Assembly: GCA_003170475.1 (NCBI GenBank)
Contig: PMZI01000046.1
Span: 51,756-98,389 of the forward strand
Reading direction: 5' to 3'
Length of the DNA stretch: 46,634 bases
Source of the DNA: Ignavibacteriota bacterium
GTDB lineage: Bacteria > Bacteroidota > Ignavibacteria > UBA10030
Part shown: positions 25,925 to 35,344 of the stretch, piece after piece
How positions within the stretch are numbered: the first letter of the stretch is position 1
How the letters are laid out: each line of letters starts with the position of its first letter
Position numbers and translations under genes: made by a program
Notes under the pieces: model-generated
Told to the model about the DNA's origin: nothing
Seen by the model: the letters and a program-made list of their open reading frames with translations, nothing else
The model's database searches: none

Positions 25925-28900
25925 TCACGTTTTGCCGCTCTGTTCGCCTGCGACGAAGTTGTTGATCGCGTCACCGATGCGACCAAGAATGACATTGGGA
26001 ACATACGGCTTTTGGACAAAGTCTACCGCCCCTTCATTCACCATCTGAAGACGCAGGTCCGGGTCGAAATACCCACTTGCCAGGATGCAGCGTACTTTCG
26101 GATTCATCTCCTTCATTTGCCGGAATACCTCCCAGCCGCCGAGTTTTGGCAATCCCATGTCCGACAACACGATACTGATTCCGTCTCCGAATTGTCTGTA
26201 AATGTCCACCGCTTCCTGGCCGTCATGTGCGGTTAATACTCTATAGCCATGTTCCTGCAACAGTGTCTCAAGAAGATCGAGGAGCATCTCTTCGTCCTCA
26301 ACCAAGAGGACGGTCTGTCCTGCGCCACGAGCCGGTTCCTTCTGTGATCTGTCCAGCTCAACCGGTTCGTCGACCGGTTGCACGGGGAAATAGAGTGAGA
26401 TGGATGTCCCTTTGCCGCGGGCGCTCTCAACATCGACAAAACCCTGATGTCCATTGACCACGCCGTAGACAACAGCGAGCCCGAGCCCGGTCCCTTTGCC
26501 TTGAGGCTTTGTGGTGAAGAATGGTTCAAAGATTCGCCCCTTCGTCGACTCATCCATTCCTGTTCCCGTGTCACGCACACAAATCAGGACATAGTGATTC
26601 TCTTTCGCATTGGGGAAGCGCTCAAGCAAATCATCTCCGGCAACGACATGCGACTCGATAGTGACCGTGCCCCCGACTCTTTCAAAGGTCTCCTGTTCTG
26701 CAATCGCGTCGCGTGCATTGATGCAGAGGTTCAGCACAGCCTGCTGCAGCTGTCCAACGTCAGCGAGGAGAAGCGGAAGATTGTCGCTCAGGATGAGTTC
26801 AAAACGAATATTCGGCGGAAATGTCTCAGAGAGAAGCTTCGTGAATTCCCGAAGCACATCATTCACCCTGACCGCTTCGAACACGCCGCTCGTCTTCCTG
26901 GCAAATGTCAGCAATTGCTGAACCAGCCCCGTCCCACGCGCAAGAGCCTTTCGGATCGAATCCACCGTATGGGCCTTAACCTCATGCGAAACCTCAGGAC
27001 CTTCCAATCGAGCGAGATAGCCTACGGCGATGGAGAGAATATTATTGAAGTCATGAGCGATTCCACCGGCAAGCGTCCCGACACTCTCCATCCTTTGAAC
27101 CTGTCGCAACTGATCTTCGAGTCGGCGCTGCTCGGTGACATCCCGCAGTATACCTCGATAGGCAATGACTTCCCCTACCATACCCCGAACAGCCGTTGTG
27201 GTCTCGAGGACGACCAACGCACGACCGTCCTTGGTCCTGGCAATGGTCTGGTAGTCTTTAATATAGCCTTCCTGATCAAGTAATCGGTGGGCCTTTTCCC
27301 GATCCGAAGGATCGGCGTAGAGTTCGCTGGAAATTTCAGCGCTCAGAAGCTCTTCTTTGCTCGAATAGCCGAAGAGATCGACGCCCGCCTGATTGATATC
27401 AAGGAACCTTCCGCTGGGCGTACTGATGAAGACCACATCCTTGGATTCTTCAAAGAGGGTCCTGTACTTCTCCTCGGACGCGCGAATGCGCTCCTCGGAT
27501 CTGACACGCTGTGTGGCATCGAGAAACGCCCATACTTTTCCAACGGTCTTTCCGCCGACACGCTGCGGTTTCGAATACCGCTCGATCACCCTCCCGTCGG
27601 TCAGTCTGACGACGTCAAAACTCTCGACCTCGGGCTGGGCATAGGCTCTTTTGATGGTGGCCAGAAATGACTCTCTGTCTTCAACCTCCTCTACCATGAA
27701 GTTGACAACCTCCTTCTCACCGCGAGCCATGAGGAGTTCCTGCGGTATGCCCCACATGTTCACGACCCGCTGATTGTAGTTCAGCAATCTTCCGTTCAGA
27801 TCGACAACCATGATCGATGACGGTGTCGCCTCGAAGGTCGCACGCAAGACTGAAAGAGATTGTTCCAGTTCTTCTTCTCCCCGCTTGCGGGCGGTGATAT
27901 CCTCCACAATGCGCAAACCGTACAACGGAGCGCCGTCAGCCTCTCTCACCACAGACGCCGTCAGGAGGCCCCAGATGACATCTCCTCTCTTCGTCATGAA
28001 CCGTTTCTCCGTACGGTAGGTGGCGATCTCGCCGCTGAGCAGCAACTGCAAGCGTTCAATGTCCTTCCGAACGTCTTCAGGATGCGTCACTCCGTCGATG
28101 GTGAGGCGACGCAATTCTGTCTCGGGATATCCCACCATTGCACAAAACGCGTTGTTCACCTTGATGATCTCGCCATGCAAGGTCACCATCATCATTCCGA
28201 CAGGTCCCTCTTCAAAAACCTTTCGGAATTGCTCAACACTGGTGCGAAGCGTTTGCTCAACCCGCACGCGCTCAGACTCGTCAATGACGAATCCCTGGAT
28301 CTGGATCAGTTCGTCCTGCTCGTTGAATTCGGCGCTGATATTGCCCACAACGTACACCGGCGCGTCGTCTTTTCGCCTCATCACCATCTGATAATTGCTG
28401 AGGCTCCGATGCATTCGAAGGATCTCCAGGAAATTCTCGTACGCCCGCTCACTTTCGTAGAGACGAAGGCCGTCAGAATTCATGATCTCGAACACTGAGG
28501 TGTACCCGAACATTTTTGCGAAGGAAGGATTGCAGGCAAGGACGCGTCCATCGGGAGTGGCAATGAAATCACCGGCAAGATCTTCTTCAAAGAACTTCCG
28601 GTACCTTTTTTCGCTGTCCTCCAACGCCTGGGTGATGATGCGTTGCTCATCCTCAATGCGTTGCCGTTCCGTGATATCGATAACCACGCGGTTGACGCGG
28701 TAGAACCCGAAGAGGAGCAGGACGAGTCCTACGATCTGGCCGACATAGCTGGCGACAAGACTGATAAACGCGGTGGTGCTGTCTGAGGATGTCTCGAAGA
28801 GAAATCCGCTTCCGAAAAACGATCGAAGGATCAAGTCGATCATGAAGAGCGAAAATCCGGTACCGATGAGTACCAGCGCGGGGAGCAAAATGCCCTTCAG

Positions 28901-28975
28901 GCGTCTTGCAGTGTAGAAGAATGCAATGATCGCGAGCGCAAGAAGCAGTAGTCTCGCAGTGCCAAAGAGGTCCAC
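25925..28975 (-). CDS. Membrane hybrid histidine kinase with four PAS domains and a receiver
   Basis: A 1016-residue sensor kinase. Three hydrophobic helices (about residues 4-22, 28-50, 69-93) are followed by four tandem PAS/PAC units (about 124-235, 249-365, 378-490, 506-624). The HisKA domain carries the phospho-His in GGIAHDFNNIL. The ATPase domain has N-box NLCINARDAI, DTGTGMDEST and GKGTGLGLAVVYG. A C-terminal receiver (about 888-1010) has VEDEE, phospho-Asp in VLSDMGLPKLGG, and QKPY. The HDFNN phosphobox type is common in hybrid kinases. The start is GTG at 28975 with AGGA 7 nt upstream. The sensed signal is unknown. It precedes sprA by about 216 bp. Confidence 0.93.
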   Translation of the reverse strand: MDLFGTARLLLLALAIIAFFYTARRLKGILLPALVLIGTGFSLFMIDLILRSFFGSGFLFETSSDSTTAFISLVASYVGQIVGLVLLLFGFYRVNRVVIDITERQRIEDEQRIITQALEDSEKRYRKFFEEDLAGDFIATPDGRVLACNPSFAKMFGYTSVFEIMNSDGLRLYESERAYENFLEILRMHRSLSNYQMVMRRKDDAPVYVVGNISAEFNEQDELIQIQGFVIDESERVRVEQTLRTSVEQFRKVFEEGPVGMMMVTLHGEIIKVNNAFCAMVGYPETELRRLTIDGVTHPEDVRKDIERLQLLLSGEIATYRTEKRFMTKRGDVIWGLLTASVVREADGAPLYGLRIVEDITARKRGEEELEQSLSVLRATFEATPSSIMVVDLNGRLLNYNQRVVNMWGIPQELLMARGEKEVVNFMVEEVEDRESFLATIKRAYAQPEVESFDVVRLTDGRVIERYSKPQRVGGKTVGKVWAFLDATQRVRSEERIRASEEKYRTLFEESKDVVFISTPSGRFLDINQAGVDLFGYSSKEELLSAEISSELYADPSDREKAHRLLDQEGYIKDYQTIARTKDGRALVVLETTTAVRGMVGEVIAYRGILRDVTEQRRLEDQLRQVQRMESVGTLAGGIAHDFNNILSIAVGYLARLEGPEVSHEVKAHTVDSIRKALARGTGLVQQLLTFARKTSGVFEAVRVNDVLREFTKLLSETFPPNIRFELILSDNLPLLLADVGQLQQAVLNLCINARDAIAEQETFERVGGTVTIESHVVAGDDLLERFPNAKENHYVLICVRDTGTGMDESTKGRIFEPFFTTKPQGKGTGLGLAVVYGVVNGHQGFVDVESARGKGTSISLYFPVQPVDEPVELDRSQKEPARGAGQTVLLVEDEEMLLDLLETLLQEHGYRVLTAHDGQEAVDIYRQFGDGISIVLSDMGLPKLGGWEVFRQMKEMNPKVRCILASGYFDPDLRLQMVNEGAVDFVQKPYVPNVILGRIGDAINNFVAGEQSGKT

Positions 28976-29025
28976 GTTCAGATCCTGATGATCACGTCAA
29001 TATGACTTTGGGTATTTTCTCATCG

Positions 29026-29673
29026 TCACGGGGAAAGGCGTTCAATGTGCCAAACCCCACCCTGGAGCATGTACCGGACACGATCGTGGAGACGGTTCTC
29101 ACGACCCTGCCAGAATTCGAAGACCTGCGGCTGAATCCGAAAACCTCCCCAAAATGGAGGGGGAGGAATCTCCTGATTTCCATAACGGCTTTTCAAATCC
29201 GACATCTTCTGTTCGAGAAAACTCCGGCTGGGAATGACCGAACTCTGCTTTGATGCCCAGGCACTGAGCCGGCTTTCGAGCGGACGCGTCTTGAAATACT
29301 CTTCAGATTCCAGCTTCGACGTTTTTTCAACCGTTCCCTCGATCCGGACCTGGCGTTCGAGCTCGACCCAGAAGAACAGTGCTGCAGCCTGAGGGTTCGA
29401 CGCCAACTCGGCTGATTTTCTTCCGTCGTAGTTCGTGAAGAACACCAGCCCACGTTCGTCGAATCCCTTCAAGAGCACAACGCGGGCCGAAGGCTTGCCA
29501 TCAGAATTCGCTGTCGCCAAAACCATGGCATTCGGTTCGGGCAGTACGGCTTTCAATGCCTCTTGAAACCAACGATGAAACTGCACGAACGGATTGAGGT
29601 CGACTTCCAGCTCATCCAGAGAATGGCGGGAGTAGTCTTTGCGAACGCGCGCCAGGTCGTCAGAACTCATCAT
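29026..29673 (-). CDS. pdxH: Pyridoxamine 5'-phosphate oxidase
   Basis: FMN-dependent enzyme that oxidises pyridoxine or pyridoxamine 5'-phosphate to pyridoxal phosphate. About 215 residues is normal. FMN- and substrate-binding signatures are visible: [21 protein letters not shown] near residue 48, [23 protein letters not shown], and the C-terminal [18 protein letters not shown] plus RENRLHDRV. The frame begins with TTG-ATG-ATG; one of the two ATGs (29673 or 29670) is the likely start. Its PLP product is the cofactor of the lysine 2,3-aminomutase encoded nearby, though no operon link exists. Confidence 0.96.
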   Translation of the reverse strand: MMSSDDLARVRKDYSRHSLDELEVDLNPFVQFHRWFQEALKAVLPEPNAMVLATANSDGKPSARVVLLKGFDERGLVFFTNYDGRKSAELASNPQAAALFFWVELERQVRIEGTVEKTSKLESEEYFKTRPLESRLSAWASKQSSVIPSRSFLEQKMSDLKSRYGNQEIPPPPFWGGFRIQPQVFEFWQGRENRLHDRVRYMLQGGVWHIERLSP

Positions 29674-29728
29674 CAAACGGACATCCGTTTTCTTCGTTGA
29701 GGTTTCTCAGGTCACCATTGCTCGGGGT

Positions 29729-29757
29729 AAGATACACAATGACCAGACTCAAATCAA
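29729..29757 (-). promoter_or_regulatory. Promoter of pdxH
   Basis: Minus strand TTGATT (29752-29757) and TATCTT (29729-29734) with a 17-bp spacer, in the divergent spacer shared with the LptF/LptG pair. Predicted leader about 50 nt. Confidence 0.6.
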
Positions 29758-29827
29758 CAAATGCACGGGCGCCGTTCAGGCGCTCCCTTCATCGGATATT
29801 CTTGTGAGGAGAAGAATTCGACGTCAC

Positions 29828-29856
29828 TTGTAATCAGCACGCATTCTCAGTATATT
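29828..29856 (+). promoter_or_regulatory. Promoter of the LptF/LptG pair, predicting a leaderless mRNA
   Basis: Plus strand TTGTAA (29828-29833) and TATATT (29851-29856) with a 17-bp spacer. The -10 ends only 9 bp before the ATG at 29866, so transcription should start at or next to the start codon. Confidence 0.55.
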
Positions 29857-29865
29857 CTCACCGGC

Positions 29866-31248
29866 ATGATCATTCTCTCGCGCCATATCCTGCAGCGGCA
29901 TTTAACACCATTCCTGTTTTCCGTGCTGGTCCTTGTCTTTGTGTTCCTCCTTCAGTTCGTCATGCAGAAGATGGACCAGTTGGTGGGCAAGGGACTCAGC
30001 GCCGGTGTCATCGCCGAACTCATCGCTCTGAACATCGCCTGGATGCTCATCCTCGCCGTTCCGATGGCCGTGCTTGTCGCTACACTCATGGCATTCGGAA
30101 ATCTCTCATCGACCAACGAAATCACTGCGATGCGAGCGAGCGGCGTGAGCCTCTATCGAATGGTCGCACCGGTCCTTCTCGCTTCGTTCGTTCTCTGCTA
30201 CGGAATGATCCTCTTTAATAACCGGGTCTTGCCAGACGCGAATCACCAGGCGAAGATCCTGATGACGGACATATTCCGGAAGAAGCCCACGTTTGCGCTC
30301 CAACCCGGCATGTTCTCCGATCCGAAAGATATTCAGGGCTACAGCATCCTCGTCCGAAAGACATTCCAAACCGAGAACCGGCTCAACGACCTCGAAGGGG
30401 TCACCATTTTCGACTACACAAACCCTGCTGTCATCACTACCGTGACCGCAGAACATGGGACAGTATCGTTTTCTGAGGACCTGACAAAACTCATCATGGA
30501 TCTCTACGACGGCGAGATTCATGAATTGAGCACTACCGATTTCAACCGGTACCGAAAAATCCGGTTCACCAAACATCGGATCGCGATGAACGCGGAAGGG
30601 TTCGACTTTCAACGCTCACAGGAAAGCGCGTTCTCCCGAGGCGACAGGGAATTGAGCGCCCAGGCAATGAGTACCATGGTCGACAGCCTTCGGGTACTCA
30701 TGGATTCCTCGAACGCGCAAATCGCGCTCCTCGTACAGAAGGATGTGTTCTCTCTCTTCCATCCGATAAAACAGCCGGCCATGGTTCCACCGAATTCGAT
30801 TGATCCGCGCACCGCGGCCGACGCTCACGTCTCAACGGCGAGCATGATCCTGGACGGAGAGTTCTCACGGGCGACCTATTATGCCCGCAGGATCCATGAG
30901 TATTCTGTGGAGATTGACAAGAAGTATGCGATACCGTTTGCCTGCATTGTGTTTGTTCTCATCGGAGCACCGCTTGGCATCATGGCGCGGCGGGGCACAT
31001 TCGGTGTCGCGGCGAGCCTCAGCCTCGGCTTCTTTCTGATGTACTGGGCCTGCCTCATCGGCGGAGAGAAGCTTGCCGACCGGGGATTTATCGATCCGTG
31101 GTTTGGCATGTGGTCGGCAAATATCATTCTCGGTCTGATGGGAATGTATCTGACATTCCGGACAGCACGCGAAAACCTCGCCATTGACTGGTCGTTCCTG
31201 CGAAAACTGACACCGAAGGGCTGGCGGGTCGAGGAAGAGGCCGAATGA
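29866..31248 (+). CDS. LptF/LptG (YjgP/YjgQ) family permease, first copy
   Basis: Inner-membrane permease of the Lpt machine that extracts lipopolysaccharide and passes it to the periplasmic bridge. About 460 residues, longer than the usual 360-370. Three N-terminal helices carry the family motif GNLSSTNEITAMRASGVSLYR. A periplasmic beta-jellyroll follows, then three C-terminal helices starting near IPFACIVFVLIGAPLGIMARRG. The extra length lies in the region just before these helices (SMSTMVDSLRVLMDSSNAQ onward). The preferred start is ATG 29866; the 35 codons upstream in frame do not resemble the family. The stop overlaps the next start by 4 bases. LptB is not in the window. Confidence 0.9.
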   Translation: MIILSRHILQRHLTPFLFSVLVLVFVFLLQFVMQKMDQLVGKGLSAGVIAELIALNIAWMLILAVPMAVLVATLMAFGNLSSTNEITAMRASGVSLYRMVAPVLLASFVLCYGMILFNNRVLPDANHQAKILMTDIFRKKPTFALQPGMFSDPKDIQGYSILVRKTFQTENRLNDLEGVTIFDYTNPAVITTVTAEHGTVSFSEDLTKLIMDLYDGEIHELSTTDFNRYRKIRFTKHRIAMNAEGFDFQRSQESAFSRGDRELSAQAMSTMVDSLRVLMDSSNAQIALLVQKDVFSLFHPIKQPAMVPPNSIDPRTAADAHVSTASMILDGEFSRATYYARRIHEYSVEIDKKYAIPFACIVFVLIGAPLGIMARRGTFGVAASLSLGFFLMYWACLIGGEKLADRGFIDPWFGMWSANIILGLMGMYLTFRTARENLAIDWSFLRKLTPKGWRVEEEAE

Positions 31249-32354
31249 CAATTCTCGATCGATACATTGTTCGACAGTTGCTTTCGGTATTCCTTTTCGG
31301 ACTTCTGACGTTTCTGTTGATCTTCGTTGTCATCAACTTGATGGAACGGCTCGACGATTTCATCGATGCCAACACGCCGATCATGGTTGTCTTCCAGTAC
31401 TACCTCGCTTTCACACCCGAGATTATCAAGCTGATGACTCCGGTCGCGATGCTTCTGGGCGCTTTGTTCGTTGTCGGACGAATGGCAAACCAGAACGAAC
31501 TCTCTGCGATGAAGTCGAGCGGGCTCAGCCTTTATCGATTCCTCCTTCCTTTTGTCATCGTCGCCCTGGTGGTCAGCGTCGCATCGATCTACTTTAATGG
31601 CTGGGTCGTGCCGTACGCAAACGCTCAAAAAGCCTTCATCGAGCGAACGCACCTGCACCCCGTGCAGGGCAACCGCAGTTCGCTTCCCCTCTTCTTTCAG
31701 GACGGCCGAACCCGGCTCGTTTCCGTCAATTATTATGAGAGTGTGAGCCGAATCGGCTATCGCGTCAGCATCGAAGAATTGGCAGACACCAATTTGACAG
31801 TCTTGCATCGCCGCTATGACGCCCGGCAAATGGACTGGGGACGGCTTCGGAACACTCCGGGGGATACTGTGAGCGAGGGATGGATTCTCATGAACGGAAC
31901 ATTGAGGGAATTCAGCGGCGAGGCACAGCGACTCACAACGTTTGAGCGTCTGCCGCTCGGAAAGCTCAGCATTACACCGACAGATATCGAGGAGAAACAG
32001 CGCAAACCGGACGAGATGAACTATGTCGAATTGCGGGAGTTCATCAGGAATCAGGAGCGGGCAGGGCAGGATATTTCACGATGGATGGTCGACTTTCACA
32101 ACAAGATCGCATTTCCTTTTGCCAGCGTTATCGTCGTGCTCTTCGGAGCGCCGTTCGCTTCCATCAAACGGCGGGGGGGACTTGCCATCGACTTCGGAGT
32201 ATGCGTTGCTGTGACGTTTCTGTACCTTGGATTCATGAAAACGAGCCAGGTGTTTGGCTACAACGGGGATCTGAACCCGTTGCTCACCGCCTGGCTCGCT
32301 AATATCATCTTCTTTCTTCTTGCCGTCATCAATATTATGCGGGTGCAAAAGTAG
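31245..32354 (+). CDS. LptF/LptG (YjgP/YjgQ) family permease, second copy
   Basis: Second half of the heterodimeric LPS permease. It has 369 residues, the standard length. N-terminal helices include LLIFVVINLMERLDDFIDAN and the motif GRMANQNELSAMKSSGLSLYR. The C-terminal helices follow IAFPFASVIVVLFGAPFAS. The ATG at 31245 overlaps the upstream stop (ATGA), indicating translational coupling and a 1:1 product ratio. I cannot say which of the two is LptF and which LptG. The gene ends 6 bp before the stop of the convergent peptidase gene. Confidence 0.92.
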   Translation: MTILDRYIVRQLLSVFLFGLLTFLLIFVVINLMERLDDFIDANTPIMVVFQYYLAFTPEIIKLMTPVAMLLGALFVVGRMANQNELSAMKSSGLSLYRFLLPFVIVALVVSVASIYFNGWVVPYANAQKAFIERTHLHPVQGNRSSLPLFFQDGRTRLVSVNYYESVSRIGYRVSIEELADTNLTVLHRRYDARQMDWGRLRNTPGDTVSEGWILMNGTLREFSGEAQRLTTFERLPLGKLSITPTDIEEKQRKPDEMNYVELREFIRNQERAGQDISRWMVDFHNKIAFPFASVIVVLFGAPFASIKRRGGLAIDFGVCVAVTFLYLGFMKTSQVFGYNGDLNPLLTAWLANIIFFLLAVINIMRVQK

Positions 32355-32360
32355 CCGACA

Positions 32361-33563
32361 TCAGGCCAGTATTGCGATGACCTTGTCCTGGAGAGGCTGC
32401 CCCGGCACAATGACCTCCTTGTTCTTCGAAATGTAGACATCGATCTCGCTTCTCACGCCGAACTTGCCGGGCAGATAGATTCCCGGTTCGATCGAGAACG
32501 AAGTCCGCGGGATAATCCTGCGTTCATCGCGTGTTTCGAGATTGTCGATGTTGGCTCCGTTGCCATGGATCTCTTCGCCGATGGAATGTCCGGTACGATG
32601 CACAAAGTACTGGTCGTATCCTTTGTCCTTGAAGAAATTTCGCGCAGCGTCGTCAATCTGGTATCCGCAGATCTCTTTGCCCGCCTTAAACGCCTCCTGC
32701 ACATAACGAAGCGCCGCATCGCGTCCGCCTTTTACGATTTCGAAGATTTTCGTGTACTCCTCTGGTACCGTCTCGCCAATGAATCCGGTCCAGGTAATAT
32801 CCCCGTACACCGAATGCGGTTTGTCCGTCTTTGCCCAAAGGTCCAGCAGGACAAAATCCCCCTTCTTCAGCGGGCTATGGATTTCTTTTGTCGGCTCGTA
32901 ATGTGGATTGGCGCTATTGGCGTTCACCGAACAGTTGGGGTCGCTCTCTGTTGTGATGCTGCGCTTCTTGAACTCAGAAAGCATGAACTGCTGGACATCG
33001 TATTCATGGAGCGGCGTATTCGAGAGAATGTGCTGTTTGATGAATCCAAAGGTGAGGTCGACAATCTGGCGAAGATGTTTCGCCGTCACCATGTTGTCTT
33101 CCGCCTGCTCATCGTTCCATGTCGCTTCGAAACGCGAGACGAGGTTTGCAGAGGAAACTACTTCCAGCCCCTGGCTCCGGACGAGCTCAATCGTTCCACC
33201 ATCGACGTTGGACACATACGGGATGTTGCTCATCGGGGAATATTCCATCGCCACTTTTTTTGCGCCGCCGACAATCTTCTTCACTCCTTCGCGCAAAGAT
33301 TGCCAACTGACATACAGCGTCTTCTCACCCGGCAGGCTGTCGAGATTCCATTGCTCGATATTATGGACGAGCTTCTGGGCAGTCCCCTGTGCCGGAATGT
33401 AGTAGAAATACCGGCGAGTCTGCATGATGTGCGTAGGAAGGTTCAGGATGCGCGTTGCAAAAACGTTGGAGCCTCGAAAATTGTAGAAGAGCCATCCGTC
33501 GATGTGTTCTTCCCGCAGTGCTTCCTGAATCATCTGGATTGTTTCTGGTCCGAGCGTTGCCAT
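32361..33563 (-). CDS. M24-family metallopeptidase (Xaa-Pro aminopeptidase-like)
   Basis: Probable cytoplasmic aminopeptidase of 400 residues with a creatinase N-terminal domain (about 1-160) and a pita-bread M24 domain (about 170-395). The five metal ligands are visible: Asp in LLDLWAK, Asp in YGDITWTG, His in HRTGHSIGEEIHG, Glu in SIEPGIYLPG, and Glu in GVRSEIDV. No signal peptide is seen. The start is ATG at 33563, with GGAGATG upstream. It lies beyond the terminator of the aminomutase operon, so it is transcribed separately. Its true substrate is unknown. Confidence 0.88.
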   Translation of the reverse strand: MATLGPETIQMIQEALREEHIDGWLFYNFRGSNVFATRILNLPTHIMQTRRYFYYIPAQGTAQKLVHNIEQWNLDSLPGEKTLYVSWQSLREGVKKIVGGAKKVAMEYSPMSNIPYVSNVDGGTIELVRSQGLEVVSSANLVSRFEATWNDEQAEDNMVTAKHLRQIVDLTFGFIKQHILSNTPLHEYDVQQFMLSEFKKRSITTESDPNCSVNANSANPHYEPTKEIHSPLKKGDFVLLDLWAKTDKPHSVYGDITWTGFIGETVPEEYTKIFEIVKGGRDAALRYVQEAFKAGKEICGYQIDDAARNFFKDKGYDQYFVHRTGHSIGEEIHGNGANIDNLETRDERRIIPRTSFSIEPGIYLPGKFGVRSEIDVYISKNKEVIVPGQPLQDKVIAILA

Positions 33564-33630
33564 GAAGTCATCTCCGTACGATAGGTTGATCCGTGTCCTG
33601 TCTGAAAGTTGGCGTGTCTTCTAATAAACG

Positions 33631-33666
33631 AAAAAAGCCCGCAGCTCTCAAGCGCGGGCTTTTTTT
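33631..33666 (-). terminator. Intrinsic terminator of the ATP-grasp/aminomutase operon
   Basis: Stem aaaaaagcccgc (33631-33642) against gcgggctttttt (33655-33666, approximate by one base) with a T-run on the minus strand, just after the aminomutase stop. The flanking A and T runs make it potentially bidirectional. Confidence 0.9.
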
Positions 33667-33683
33667 ACGTGAGTACAGCGCTG

Positions 33684-34844
33684 CTATTTGCCGACCGGCT
33701 CGAGTTCCCGTTTGGCGGGCTCGTTTGGAACCACCTTCTTTTCGGTCATCTTGCGGCGGCGCCGGTATTTCGTCTCGACGACCAGCTGTGGTTCGGGCTG
33801 TTCTTCTTCGACGTCCGGATAGGTGAAGATCTCATATTTGTAGTTGCGAAGGATAATATCTTTCCCGTTTCGTCCAAGGACGTACTGGGGCAGCAAAGGA
33901 ATCTTTCCCCCTCCTCCCGGCGCGTCGATAACGTAGTAGGGAATGGCAAGACCGGAGGTATGGCCGCGCAACTTATCCATGATCTCCAGCCCCTTGCTGA
34001 CCGGTGTGCGGAAGTGGTTTGTTCCTTTCGTCAAATCCGCCTGGTAAATATAGTACGGCCGAACACGCATCTTAAGAAGTTTGCGATGCAGGTCGAGCAT
34101 AATGTCGGCATCGTCGTTCACACCTTTCATCAACACAGCCTGATTGCCCACCGGGCAGCCGGCGTCTGCAAGCATCGCACACGCCTTTTCGGCCTCAGGA
34201 GTGCATTCCCATGGATGATTGAAGTGCGTGTTGACATAGATTGGATGGTACTTCTTCAGCATCTTGCAGAGCTTTGGCGTGATGCGTTGCGGAAGCACGC
34301 AGGGCATCTTGGTACCGAGCCGGATAATCTCAACGTGCGGAATCGCCCGCAGGCTTGCCAGAACGCGCTCCAAGACATAGTCGGTCACCATCAAGGGATC
34401 GCCGCCGGAGAGGACGACATCGCGTACCTCCGGATGTGCAGCGATATAGTCAACGCCGTCCTGAATCCACTTTGAGTTGATTTTCGTGGAGTCACTCACC
34501 TTGCGTTTCCGCGTACAGAACCGACAGTACATCGAGCACTGGCTCGTCACGAGGAACAAGACGCGATCCGGGTAGCGATGGGTGATGCTTGGCACCGGAC
34601 TGTCGGACTCTTCATTCAGCGGATCTTCGGGAGCATTGTGGTCTTCCAGCTCCACCGCATCAGGAATACACTGCAGCCAGATGGGATCGTTCGGGTAACG
34701 GATCAGGCTCAGGTAATACGGATTCACACGAATGTGAAAGAGCTTGTTGAGTTTTTCAGCCTGTTCTTTTTCGAATCCGAAGCGCTCAATGAGATCTTTG
34801 GCGCTATCCACACTCTGCCGCAACATCTCTTGCCAGAGTTCCAT
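33684..34844 (-). CDS. kamA: Lysine 2,3-aminomutase (radical SAM, PLP)
   Basis: Converts L-lysine to L-beta-lysine using a [4Fe-4S] cluster, SAM and PLP. The 386-residue protein has the radical-SAM motif CSMYCRFC (C103, C107, C110), the SGGDPL motif near residue 146 and the PLP lysine K314 in DAPGGGGK. The two Asp residues that hold the lysine side amine in the clostridial enzyme align with D270 and D307. This favours lysine over glutamate as substrate. The basic C-terminal tail is longer than usual. EpmB-type enzymes are shorter, and no EpmA is near. It is the last gene of the operon, 17 bp after the GNAT gene, and precedes the terminator. Confidence 0.93.
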   Translation of the reverse strand: MELWQEMLRQSVDSAKDLIERFGFEKEQAEKLNKLFHIRVNPYYLSLIRYPNDPIWLQCIPDAVELEDHNAPEDPLNEESDSPVPSITHRYPDRVLFLVTSQCSMYCRFCTRKRKVSDSTKINSKWIQDGVDYIAAHPEVRDVVLSGGDPLMVTDYVLERVLASLRAIPHVEIIRLGTKMPCVLPQRITPKLCKMLKKYHPIYVNTHFNHPWECTPEAEKACAMLADAGCPVGNQAVLMKGVNDDADIMLDLHRKLLKMRVRPYYIYQADLTKGTNHFRTPVSKGLEIMDKLRGHTSGLAIPYYVIDAPGGGGKIPLLPQYVLGRNGKDIILRNYKYEIFTYPDVEEEQPEPQLVVETKYRRRRKMTEKKVVPNEPAKRELEPVGK

Positions 34845-34861
34845 ACAGGTTGTTGTTCCTC

Positions 34862-35344
34862 CTAGATGTATTTGAAGTAGACAACGAGGCCGTCTCCCGG
34901 AGCGTAGTAATCTTCGATCCGTGATGCCTCGGTGTAGTGATGATGCTCGTAGAACAAACGCGTCTTGTTGTATTTCTCCATCGACGATGTTTCCGCGATG
35001 ATCAGTTTGCCTCCCTGTTGCCGAACGTATTCTTCACAGTGATGGAGCAACTGTTTCCCAACTCCCTTGCCATGGACTTGAGGATCGACCGCAATCCAGT
35101 ATAAATCATAGGTCGTTTCCGTCATCGGCGTATGCCCGACACAGTAGTACCCTCGGACCGTATTCTTCTCGTCGACATACGTCGCGATCACATAATCCTT
35201 CTGGTCTTCAACCTCAGCAACAATTTCCATCAGCTCACGAGCAACGGCAACTTCTTCTTCCCGAAACACCTGTGTCGCTTCTACCAGCGCAACCAGAGAT
35301 TGCAGATCCTCTTTTTGGAACGGTCGAATCGCCATAGCGCTCAT
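34862..35344 (-). CDS. GNAT-family N-acetyltransferase
   Basis: A 160-residue single-domain acyl-CoA transferase. The acetyl-CoA loop is VDPQVHGKGVGKQLL near residue 90, and ETSSMEKYNKTRLFYEHHHY gives the usual C-terminal motif B region. The ATG at 35344 overlaps the stop codon of the upstream ATP-grasp gene (TGATG), implying translational coupling. It is much shorter than AblB-type beta-lysine acetyltransferases and is not obviously one. Its position between the ATP-grasp genes and the aminomutase suggests it acylates an intermediate or product of this pathway (inference). Confidence 0.88.
   Translation of the reverse strand: MSAMAIRPFQKEDLQSLVALVEATQVFREEEVAVARELMEIVAEVEDQKDYVIATYVDEKNTVRGYYCVGHTPMTETTYDLYWIAVDPQVHGKGVGKQLLHHCEEYVRQQGGKLIIAETSSMEKYNKTRLFYEHHHYTEASRIEDYYAPGDGLVVYFKYI

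Noticed and set aside
25925-28975. Naming the hybrid kinase PorY
   Set aside because: It has four PAS domains and a receiver; PorY is a simpler membrane kinase, and adjacency to sprA alone is no evidence.
33684-34844. Reading KamA as EpmB (elongation factor P modification)
   Set aside because: The protein is longer than EpmB, no epmA or efp is nearby, and the operon partners are amide ligases and an acyltransferase.
34862-35344. Reading the GNAT as AblB with KamA as AblA (N-epsilon-acetyl-beta-lysine osmolyte pair)
   Set aside because: The acetyltransferase is far shorter than AblB as I know it, and two ligases would be unexplained. It is not excluded functionally, only not supported by the sequence.
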